From Candidatus Latescibacterota bacterium (GTDB lineage: Bacteria > Latescibacterota > MWCZ01), in the NCBI GenBank assembly GCA_022706085.1, contig JAKJDF010000009.1, forward strand, positions 62,001 to 126,000: a stretch of DNA of 64,000 bases, written 5' to 3'. Each line of letters begins with the position of its first letter. Position 1 is the stretch's first letter. Below are positions 51,986-59,674 of the stretch, in pieces. Below the pieces are notes generated by a model that worked only from the letters and a program-made list of their open reading frames with translations, was not told the origin of the DNA and ran no database searches. The translations under genes and the position numbers were made by a program.

Positions 51986-52795
51986 TTACCTTACCTCCCA
52001 CACGCAGGGGCACTCGTAGAATGCGACGTTGAGCTCGGGGAATGCCTCGGCCAGCATCTCCGAGAAGCGCCGCAAGCCGGGGTTCTCGCTGATTTCGTGG
52101 CTCGTTTCGATCATGGGAATGCCGGCTTCCGCGGCAAACCGAAGCCCGTAGTCATCAGCCTCGCCCGCAATGAACACCTCGCACCCGAGTTCCACGAGCG
52201 CCTGCTGGTAACCCACGTTAACGAACAAACCCAGCCCGCCCCACGGCAACCCCACGCGGCGGACGATCTGGTCCATACCCTCCGGGGCGGCGACCCGCAC
52301 GGCAGGCATCTGACAGACGCGTTTCGCTCTCTGAACAAGCTCACCCACCGTCGTCGGCTCGATCTCGTACACCTTTACGAGGCCGTTCTCGTGCACCGGT
52401 GCGCCGAGATCAAAGAGAGCGGCAAAATCGTCGAAGATGCAGATATCATCCAGCGAACCGTGAGCACGGAGGAAGGTAAGGCTGCCTGCATCCAACAGTT
52501 CCTTCCGTTGCCGGTTGACTTTCCAGCCCTGCCAGCCGGCGGGCGGGTTCTTCGCATTGATGACGTCGTACGGATAATAGAGGCTTTCGTGGCCGACGAA
52601 CAGATCGTGCCGTTTCTCCGTGGCAAATCGGAGCGCGTCTGGCGTCGCCATCCAGGCAACGGTGACGCCGCAAACAGCGGCGTCACCGTTGCTTTGGGGT
52701 GCCCCGTCCGGGCGGTGCTGAATGCCTTCGTCCCCGTTCAGCGGGTGGCCGGAGCGCATCTCGATGAAACAGATGATGTCTGCGAGGGTCGGCAT
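51986..52795 (-). CDS. NIF3-like dinuclear metal centre protein
   Basis: The 269-residue protein shows the NIF3/YbgI/DUF34 pattern. GVTVAWMATPDALRFATEKR is followed by DLFVGHESLYYP, with a metal-binding histidine, and FDLGAPVHENGLVKVYEIEP follows. Near the C-terminus, VFIAGEADDYGLRFAAEAGI and PMIETSHEISENPGLRRFSE supply further ligands. The family forms a hexameric ring with two metals per subunit and its reaction remains unclear. GGGAGA precedes the ATG. It converges with the SGNH gene. Confidence 0.85.
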   Translation of the reverse strand: MPTLADIICFIEMRSGHPLNGDEGIQHRPDGAPQSNGDAAVCGVTVAWMATPDALRFATEKRHDLFVGHESLYYPYDVINAKNPPAGWQGWKVNRQRKELLDAGSLTFLRAHGSLDDICIFDDFAALFDLGAPVHENGLVKVYEIEPTTVGELVQRAKRVCQMPAVRVAAPEGMDQIVRRVGLPWGGLGLFVNVGYQQALVELGCEVFIAGEADDYGLRFAAEAGIPMIETSHEISENPGLRRFSEMLAEAFPELNVAFYECPCVWEVR

Positions 52796-52843
52796 GCTTG
52801 TCTCCCAGTCCGTGTTCCCAGAGTCTGACCCGCCGGTTCACCG

Positions 52844-52926
52844 GAGATTCTTCGCTGCGCTCAGAATGACGTTTCCATTCGCTTATCCACGCAGGGGCCG
52901 TCATTCCGAGCGTAGCGAGGAATCTC
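52844..52926. repeat. Imperfect inverted repeat of dispersed type
   Basis: The arm at 52844-52871 (GAGATTCTTCGCTGCGCTCA then GAATGACG) is inverted at 52899-52926 with a few mismatches, enclosing 27 bases. The type is common in bacterial intergenic regions; a single arm lies at 14951. Confidence 0.8.
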
Positions 52927-52973
52927 ATCCCGGATTATGGAGATGTCCGTTCTCCTCCCTGCCTCATCCTCCG

Positions 52974-54965
52974 TCAATCCAATCCTGCTGAACTGTGGTG
53001 CTCCATCTCCGCCCATTGTTCGTACAGTGAATCGAGCTTCTCCTTGGTGAGGCTGCGTTCCGCGGTGAGGGTGCGAAGCATCTCCCAGTCGGCGGCATGG
53101 GCAGGATTACCGAGTTCGTCGTCTATCTCCATCAGGCGGTTTTCCACGTCCATGATCTCTGCCTCGATGTCGGCGAAACGACGTTCACGCTGCCTCCGCC
53201 TGCGCTCCAGCTCGCGTTTTCGCTCGTAAGCGGCAAGCCGGGCCGCCTTATCCGCGGGAGAAGTCTCCGGTACAACCTGTTTCGGTGCCGCCTGATCGGT
53301 TGCCGAAGCACGGGCAACGGTTTCCTGCGCCTGCTTCTCCCTTGCCTCGGCCTGAGCGGCTTCAAGCGCGCGATAGCCCATGTCAAACACCTGCGCGGCA
53401 CCGTCTTGAATTCGGATCACCCGCGTCGTGAGTCGTCTGAGGAACGCGCGGTCGTGCGAAACCACGAGCAACGTCCCATCGTACCGATCGAGCGCATTCT
53501 CCAGCGCAAGACGAGCGGGAATGTCGAGGTGGTTGGTGGGTTCGTCCAGGATCAACAGGTTGACCTGTGCCAGAACGAGTTTCGCCAGCGCGACCCGGCT
53601 CTGCTCCCCTCCCGAAAGCGTGCCGATGACGCGGAACTGTTCCTCCTCGGTGAACAGGAAAGAACCGAGGTACGTCCGGATCTGTTCGGTCGTGAGGCTC
53701 GGTTTCACGCTCCAGACCTCGTCAATGACGCGGCTTTCCCGATCGAGCCCTTCGCGGCGCTGGTCGTAGTATCCCGCCTCCACGCCGACGCCGAAGCGTA
53801 TGATGCCGCCGTCCGGCTCTTCCTCACCGACCAGCATCCGCAGGAGAGTGGACTTTCCCGACCCATTCGGCCCGACCACGCCAACCCGCTCGCCCCTGCG
53901 CACGAGAAACGAAAGCTCTTCGAACAGCGGGAGTCCATTGTACGCCTTGCTCAGCGAACGGACCTCGATCACCTCATTCCCGCCGCGATGGCTTGCTACG
54001 AACGAAAGGCTCACCGACCGCTGGAACGGCGGCGGGGTGAGACGCTCCAGTTTCTCCAGTTGCTTCCGTCGTCCCTGCGCCTGCTTGGTTTTCTGTCCTG
54101 CGATGTTGCGGCGGATGAACTCTTCGGTGCGCTCGATCATCTCGCGCTGCAACTCGTAGGCTTTCCTCTCTTGCTGCCGTCGCTCCTCTTTCTGAGCGGC
54201 GTATGCGCTGTAGTTGCCCCGGTAGTGGACCAGCCGCATGCGTTCGATTTCGACGATTTCCGTCACGACGCGGTCGAGGAACACCCGGTCATGGGAAATC
54301 ACGATCACTGCGCCTTTGTAGGAGGACAGAAATCCTTCCAGCCACTCTGTCGCTTCGATGTCGAGGTGGTTTGTCGGCTCATCCAGCACAAGCACGTCGG
54401 GTTGACGCACGAGGAGCGCCGCAAGGGTGAGCCGGCTCTGCTGGCCGCCGCTCAGCAGCTCCACAGGCTGATCATAGTCCTCCGCGCGGAAGCCCATGCG
54501 CGAGAGTACCGACGCACAGCGGGCGTCGTACTCGTATCCACCCATGTGCTGGTATTCGTCATGCACCGCCCCGTAGGCAGCAATGAGGTCCTGAGGCACG
54601 TTGCCCGGGGATGAATCGGCAGGCGATTGGTAATCCCGCGCAATGGTTTCCTCGAGGGTCGCGAGGCGACTGCGCAGGTCTGCAAGACGGGCGTCCGCCC
54701 CGGCGATATAACTCCAGACCGTGTGGCCCGGCGGCGCGGCTGATTCCTGCCTGAGATAGCCGATGGATACGGCACCCGAGTGCGTAATCGTGCCGCTCGA
54801 AGGTGCGATTTCGCCGGCTATGATGCGCGCAAGCGTGGTCTTGCCACACCCGTTAGGGCCAATCAGACCTGTGCGTGTATCATCTTTGATCTGCCACGTG
54901 ATGCGATGGAGGATTTCATTCGCGCCGTATGAGTGGGAGATTTTGTCAAGCTGCAGAAGAACCAT
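52974..54965 (-). CDS. ABC-F family ATPase
   Basis: The 663-residue protein has two ABC domains in one chain and no membrane part. The first has LIGPNGCGKTTLARIIAG, LLSGGQQSRLTLAALLV and VLDEPTNHLDIEATEWLE. The second has VVGPNGSGKSTLLRMLVG, LSGGEQSRVALAKLVLA and LDEPTNHLDIPARLALENAL. A basic linker lies between (KEERRQQERKAYELQREMIE) and a C-terminal coiled coil follows (ERRRRQRERRFADIEAEI). ABC-F proteins act on the ribosome, relieving stalls or protecting against antibiotics. The start 54965 is chosen because MVLLQLDKISHSYG opens the first domain. Confidence 0.95.
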   Translation of the reverse strand: MVLLQLDKISHSYGANEILHRITWQIKDDTRTGLIGPNGCGKTTLARIIAGEIAPSSGTITHSGAVSIGYLRQESAAPPGHTVWSYIAGADARLADLRSRLATLEETIARDYQSPADSSPGNVPQDLIAAYGAVHDEYQHMGGYEYDARCASVLSRMGFRAEDYDQPVELLSGGQQSRLTLAALLVRQPDVLVLDEPTNHLDIEATEWLEGFLSSYKGAVIVISHDRVFLDRVVTEIVEIERMRLVHYRGNYSAYAAQKEERRQQERKAYELQREMIERTEEFIRRNIAGQKTKQAQGRRKQLEKLERLTPPPFQRSVSLSFVASHRGGNEVIEVRSLSKAYNGLPLFEELSFLVRRGERVGVVGPNGSGKSTLLRMLVGEEEPDGGIIRFGVGVEAGYYDQRREGLDRESRVIDEVWSVKPSLTTEQIRTYLGSFLFTEEEQFRVIGTLSGGEQSRVALAKLVLAQVNLLILDEPTNHLDIPARLALENALDRYDGTLLVVSHDRAFLRRLTTRVIRIQDGAAQVFDMGYRALEAAQAEAREKQAQETVARASATDQAAPKQVVPETSPADKAARLAAYERKRELERRRRQRERRFADIEAEIMDVENRLMEIDDELGNPAHAADWEMLRTLTAERSLTKEKLDSLYEQWAEMEHHSSAGLD

Positions 54966-55098
54966 TCCGGAGTGTACCTGTGCGAGGGCGAACGAGTACT
55001 GAACAACCTGGTGTACAGAAAATACGAATGAGCGGCGGGGGAAACGCGCGCTGTTTCGGTTCCAGACATCAAATGGCCGGGAGGTGCAGGTGGCGAAG

Positions 55099-56298
55099 AT
55101 GACGTTACGGGCGGCCCGCCGGCGGGCTCTTCCCGCAGCCATCTGGGCGCTCGGGTTCGGCTCGTTGTTCATGGACATCTCGTCGGAACTCATCCACAGT
55201 CTTCTCCCTGTGTTCATGGTGAGTTCCCTTGGCGCCTCCATGGTTGTGGTCGGTGTTGTCGAAGGCGCAGCCGAGGCGACCGCCGCCTTCGTGAAGCTCT
55301 TTTCCGGTGCTCTGAGCGATCGCTTCGGGCGTCGCAAACCTCTGCTGATTCTCGGGTACGCGCTCGGAGCCGCAAGCAAGCCGGTATTTCCGCTCGCGGG
55401 CTCCGTTGCATGGGTGTTTGCCGGTCGTTTTGTTGACAGAGTGGGAAAAGGCATCCGGGGTGCGCCCAGGGATGCGCTGGTCGCGGAAGTGGCTCCCGCC
55501 ACGATGCGTGGCGCAGCGTATGGGCTCCGTCAGGCGCTCGATTCGGTCGGCTCGCTGGCGGGGCCCTTGCTCGCGGTGCCGCTGATGGTCTGGTTCCTCG
55601 GCGACATCCGTTCCGTGCTGTGGGTTGCCACCTTCCCGGCGGTTGTATCCGTGCTGGTGCTCATCGCGTATGTGCGCGAGCCTGAGCGCGTGGAAGTACG
55701 CGGCGGAACCAGGCCACGCCTGATGTTCGCCGGTGTGGGGCGTTTGCCGGTGCGGTACTGGATTGTTGTTCTGCTGGGCGCCGTATTCACGCTGGCCCGC
55801 TTCAGCGAAGCATTTCTCGTGCTGCGAGCGAGGGATACCGGGATGCCTGACGGGCGGGTTCCACTGGTGCTGGTTGTCATGAACCTGTTCTACGCGGCAG
55901 GTGCGTACCCGGCAGGATCAGCGGCCGACCGCATCAATCGCCGGGTTCTTCTTCTCGGCGGGCTGGCGCTGCTGGTTGCTTCCAACCTCGTGCTGGCCGG
56001 CGCAACACACTCCCCAACCGTGCTGTTCGGCGTCGCGCTGTGGGGCCTTCACATGGCGTTGACACAGGGATTGCTCGCAAAACTCGTTTCAGACGCAACT
56101 CCGGGCGAACTCCTTGGCACGGCTTTTGGTGTGTTTCATCTGGTGTCGGGGGCAATGCTGCTTGCGGCGAGCGTTGTCGCCGGCGCGCTGTGGACCACCA
56201 AAGGCGCGGCAGCCACGTTTCTTGCCGGTGCAGCGTTCGCTGCGATTGCGGCCATCGGTGTGTGGGGTGTTGCACGGCGTTCCGCGCCGGAGCCGTGA
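55099..56298 (+). CDS. Major facilitator superfamily transporter
   Basis: The 399-residue protein has twelve hydrophobic segments. The MFS motif between helices 2 and 3 is in KLFSGALSDRFGRRKPLLIL, and AGRFVDRVGKGIRGAPRDAL is typical of a subgroup of bacterial efflux-like MFS proteins. The second half repeats the loop in AAGAYPAGSAADRINRRVLL. Substrate unknown. ATG 55099 or GTG 55084 may start translation; AGGTGG is just upstream of the ATG. It is divergent from the ABC-F gene with about 130 bases between them. Confidence 0.87.
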   Translation: MTLRAARRRALPAAIWALGFGSLFMDISSELIHSLLPVFMVSSLGASMVVVGVVEGAAEATAAFVKLFSGALSDRFGRRKPLLILGYALGAASKPVFPLAGSVAWVFAGRFVDRVGKGIRGAPRDALVAEVAPATMRGAAYGLRQALDSVGSLAGPLLAVPLMVWFLGDIRSVLWVATFPAVVSVLVLIAYVREPERVEVRGGTRPRLMFAGVGRLPVRYWIVVLLGAVFTLARFSEAFLVLRARDTGMPDGRVPLVLVVMNLFYAAGAYPAGSAADRINRRVLLLGGLALLVASNLVLAGATHSPTVLFGVALWGLHMALTQGLLAKLVSDATPGELLGTAFGVFHLVSGAMLLAASVVAGALWTTKGAAATFLAGAAFAAIAAIGVWGVARRSAPEP

Positions 56299-56396
56299 CC
56301 GGTTCAGAATGGTGCGAAGATGTCCTCCGCTCAGTTCGCGGAGAGTGGATAAGAAAACATAAGAAGCTGCGGGAGAACCTCGCCAGGAGGGAGAAC

Positions 56397-57017
56397 ATGA
56401 GACACGGAACCGTTGCCGCGGTGTGCATCGCAACCGCGATGCTTGTGAGTGCGTTCGAGGTACACGCGCAGGAGCCGCCCGGTCAGCAGGCCCGACCCGC
56501 GCGTATGCGTGATGCCGTGGTGATCGGCGAACAACAGGCCACCATCCGCCTTATGCCGCTCAAAGACCCGAACCTCGCCGCGATTCTGGCGCTCGGAACG
56601 CCCGGCATGGGGCATTTCTACGTCGGCAACTGGAAACGGGGAGCCGCATTCCTCACCGGTGTCGTGGGATCCTTCGTTGCGGTAGGGCTGGCCGCCGATA
56701 ACCTGGCGCTGACCGTCGAGGACTACGACATGCCGGCCCACGGGGGCAACGCGAACGGCGTAGTGGAGGTTGCGGAATACCGGGCGTGGGAAAAGAAAAG
56801 AACGCGGGACCTGAGCGAGATATCCACCGCGCGAAAGGCCGTGATGCTGACCGGGCTCACGAGCGCCCTCGGCCTGTACGTCTGGAACATCTTCGACGCT
56901 CACTCCCAGGCGGAGGATTACAACCGTCAGCTCTATCGGGACCTCACCGGCGTACGAGTCGGGCTCTGCCCCGGGCCGCACGGGATGCGAGGCATGATGT
57001 CGGTGCCGATTCGCTAG
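56397..57017 (+). CDS. DUF5683-like membrane protein with signal peptide
   Basis: The 206-residue protein has a signal peptide (VCIATAMLVSAFEVHAQ) and a pair of hydrophobic segments. The first opens LKDPNLAAILALGTPGMGHF with YVGNWKRGAAFLTG following, like the TM2/DUF5683 motif. The second is in MLTGLTSALGLYVWNIFDAH with SQAEDYNRQLYRDL. An EF-hand-like NANGVVEVAEYRAWE lies between. Function unknown. AGGAGGGAGA gives a strong ribosome site at ATG 56397. A terminator follows. Confidence 0.75.
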   Translation: MRHGTVAAVCIATAMLVSAFEVHAQEPPGQQARPARMRDAVVIGEQQATIRLMPLKDPNLAAILALGTPGMGHFYVGNWKRGAAFLTGVVGSFVAVGLAADNLALTVEDYDMPAHGGNANGVVEVAEYRAWEKKRTRDLSEISTARKAVMLTGLTSALGLYVWNIFDAHSQAEDYNRQLYRDLTGVRVGLCPGPHGMRGMMSVPIR

Positions 57018-57036
57018 ACGGGTGGATGACACAATC

Positions 57037-57075
57037 GGGGCGCAGAGGCATTGGTTTGGTTTCTGCGCCCCTTTC
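57037..57075 (+). terminator. Rho-independent terminator
   Basis: GGGGCGCAGA at 57037-57046 pairs with TCTGCGCCCC at 57062-57071, followed by TTTC. It lies between convergent genes. Confidence 0.8.
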
Positions 57076-59476
57076 ATCTCCATTCAACCCATCCGCCTCC
57101 TGCCGGTTCCGTCCTCCAGATAAGCGTGCCTTGCCGGTCCGTTCGAAGCACCGTTGCCCCGCTCACGCGGAGCCGCTCCAGCGTCTCCCGGGCGGGGTGG
57201 CCGTAGGAGTTGCGTCCCACGCTGATGACGGCGTACCTCGGCCGGGCGGCTGCCAGCAGGGTATCGCCGGTGGAAAAGCGGGACCCGTGATGAGCCACCT
57301 TGAGCACGTCAACGCGCGCGCCCGACTCGGTGCGCAGGAGCCGGCTGTACATCCGTTCCGTCTCCTGCCCGGTGTCTCCGGTGAAAAGCAGCGTGTCGCC
57401 GTGCTCCACGATCCGCAGCACAAGGGAGCGATCGTTGTCGGAACAGCGCGCGGACCAAGCTGAATCCCGCATCGGGGACAGGAATGTCAGCCGCGCGGTA
57501 CCCAGCCCCGCCACCGAATCACCTGCGCCTGCAACCTGAAGTCGCCCCCCGCGCTGCCGAATGTTCAGGGCAAGCACCCGAAACGCGGACGCGGTGTCTC
57601 CCGACCCGTTGTACCAGACGGCACGCGTATCCACTGCTCGCGCGACTGCGGGCAGGCCACCGAGGTGGTCGCTGTCGCTGTGCGTAACCACGATTGCATC
57701 CACCCGGCGGATGCCGCGCGACCGCAGATACGGCACAACCACCCAGTCACCGGCGTCCCAGCCGGCTGTTGCGGGTCCTCCGTCAATCACGATTGTGTGC
57801 CCGGTGGAAAACCGGCACACCGCGGCGTCGCCCTGTCCCACATCGAGAAACGCGATTTCGGTCGTCCGGGGCCGGTGTATCCATATCCACCACACGGCGA
57901 TATTCGCGTAGATGAGGCAGGCAAACACCGCGCCTTTTCGCAACCCCTTTCTTTTTGAGATCCACCAGATGGCGCAGGTGCACATGCCGTAGACAAGCAT
58001 CTCCGGCCATGTGGGGGAACGGACCCAGGTTGCGGCGTAGGGCCACTGGGCGAACCATTCTCCGAGCCGCAGCACCGCTTCGAGCACGCGCGCATTTGCG
58101 GCATTGATCGCAATCGCAACGAATGGAATCCATCCCACCAGCGCCGATGCTACGCTTGCCCATATGCCCACGCTGACAAGCGCCGTGATTGGAAGGTTTC
58201 CGACAAGCGCGAGCAGCGACATGCGCCAGAAGTAATGCGCGGTGAGCGGCGCAGTGGTGAGATTGGCAGCAATTGTCGCGACAGTGAGGCTGACGGGATA
58301 CCGCGCCCACGCATGCTGCTGGAGGAACCGGAACCGTTTGAGCCGCTCTTCCGCCAGGGAGCCGAAGCCCATCAGGCCTGCCATGGCTGCGTAGGATTGC
58401 TGGAATCCGATGTCGTGAAGCGCGGTGGGTTGGATGAGCAGCGTGATGAGGGCGCTGAGGGCAAGCGCGTTCCACGGGTCGGAGCGGCGCTCCACCGTGT
58501 AGGCAAGCAGAAGCACCGTCGCCATGATGCACGAACGGACCATCGGCGGATCGTTGTTGGCAAGCTGCGAATAACACCATGCGCATGCGATCAGCACCAG
58601 CGCCTGCCAGAGCCCGAAGCCGAAAAACCGGCGCAGCGGCACCCCGATCCCCACCAGCACGATGGCGACGTGGAAACCGCTCACCGAAAGGATGTGGATC
58701 ACTCCGCACGCACTGAATGCCTCCATTGTCCGGCGGGAGAGCCCGTGGCGTTCTCCCAGCACCAGTCCCGAGGCGAGCCCGGCGGCCTCCTCCGGCATTC
58801 CAGTCGTAATCGCGCGTTTGACGTATCTCCGTGCGTGATCCCAGAATGCGGTCCACGCGTTTCGTGGTACGGGCAGCGGCGCAAGACCGCCCGGTTCGGA
58901 GGCGGCAAGCGTCGCCGAGTACCCGCGGTAGCGGAGGTATTCACCGTAATCCATGGTTCCGGGTGCGGACATACGGGGCAGCGCGCGCAATGAGCCGGTG
59001 ATCCGCACGCGTTGGCCGATGCGGGGAGCGCCGAGGGCAGTATCCATCCGCACGAACACGTCAACGGGCCCCAGCGCCGCGTTCTCCGCCGAAGCAAGCG
59101 TGTCCGCCTTCAGGCCGAACCGCCACACGCGGCCCCGCGGCTCCGGGGTGGTGGTGAGTGTCCCGGAAAGAGCGACGCGCTGGTTCACGAGACGGGAAAG
59201 AATGGCCGGAGACGGGCGGGTTTCCTGCCAGATGGCGACACGGCCCCATCCGAGAAGCATGCACGCGCCGCTCAGTGCAACCAGCGGGACGATGCCGCGT
59301 CTGTGGCGGACAAGGGCCGCTCCCGCCACCGTGGCCAATGCAAACGCACCGATAACCAGGAGGCCCGGTGAGCCGCCCCACTCAAAACCGCTGAGTTCCC
59401 CTGCGATCCAGAAGGCGACCGCCCACGCGGCGGGCCGGAGAGCAGTCCTCCGGGGCGGTTGTGGAGCCTCATCCAT
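57074..59476 (-). CDS. comEC: ComEC/Rec2-family DNA uptake protein
   Basis: The 800-residue protein has the three-part ComEC layout. N-terminal helices surround a DUF4131/OB-like region, and the Competence membrane domain follows (GERHGLSRRTMEAFSACGVI, HILSVSGFHVAIVLVG). A C-terminal metallo-beta-lactamase-like domain has LDVGQGDAAVCRF, VTHSDSDHLGGLPAV, FTGDTGQETE and VLKVAHHGSRFSTGD. ComEC forms the inner-membrane channel for incoming single-stranded DNA and its nuclease domain may degrade one strand. ATG 59476 (MDEAPQPPRRTA) begins before the first helix; an extension to 59632 is not supported. No comEA neighbour is present. Confidence 0.93.
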   Translation of the reverse strand: MDEAPQPPRRTALRPAAWAVAFWIAGELSGFEWGGSPGLLVIGAFALATVAGAALVRHRRGIVPLVALSGACMLLGWGRVAIWQETRPSPAILSRLVNQRVALSGTLTTTPEPRGRVWRFGLKADTLASAENAALGPVDVFVRMDTALGAPRIGQRVRITGSLRALPRMSAPGTMDYGEYLRYRGYSATLAASEPGGLAPLPVPRNAWTAFWDHARRYVKRAITTGMPEEAAGLASGLVLGERHGLSRRTMEAFSACGVIHILSVSGFHVAIVLVGIGVPLRRFFGFGLWQALVLIACAWCYSQLANNDPPMVRSCIMATVLLLAYTVERRSDPWNALALSALITLLIQPTALHDIGFQQSYAAMAGLMGFGSLAEERLKRFRFLQQHAWARYPVSLTVATIAANLTTAPLTAHYFWRMSLLALVGNLPITALVSVGIWASVASALVGWIPFVAIAINAANARVLEAVLRLGEWFAQWPYAATWVRSPTWPEMLVYGMCTCAIWWISKRKGLRKGAVFACLIYANIAVWWIWIHRPRTTEIAFLDVGQGDAAVCRFSTGHTIVIDGGPATAGWDAGDWVVVPYLRSRGIRRVDAIVVTHSDSDHLGGLPAVARAVDTRAVWYNGSGDTASAFRVLALNIRQRGGRLQVAGAGDSVAGLGTARLTFLSPMRDSAWSARCSDNDRSLVLRIVEHGDTLLFTGDTGQETERMYSRLLRTESGARVDVLKVAHHGSRFSTGDTLLAAARPRYAVISVGRNSYGHPARETLERLRVSGATVLRTDRQGTLIWRTEPAGGGWVEWR

Positions 59477-59674
59477 GCCATCCGGACCCGATCGAAAGGG
59501 TTGGAGCACCGTTACGCCGGAACAGTCGCCCCGTGTTCGCGGGGCAGGCAGCTGATGTCCTCGAACGCCACCTCGCGCAGGATCTGCGCGGTGAGCGCCT
59601 CCTTGACCGGTCGTCGATTGGCAAGCGGCCAACGGCCCCCGTGACCGCCGGCGGTATCGAGATGACCGCCCCCC
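59477..59674. other. Gap with an open, GC3-rich frame lacking a start
   Basis: On the minus strand a frame ending at about 59513 reads GGRWPLANRRPVKEALTAQI followed by LREVAFEDISCLPREH, with codon third positions mostly G or C. It has no start codon and is preceded by the glycyl radical enzyme gene in another frame. It may be a decayed gene end, or chance. Confidence 0.25.

Noticed and set aside
54966-55502. N-terminal extension of the ABC-F gene
   Set aside because: It would overlap the divergent MFS gene; the first ABC domain starts at 54965 and the extension is low complexity.
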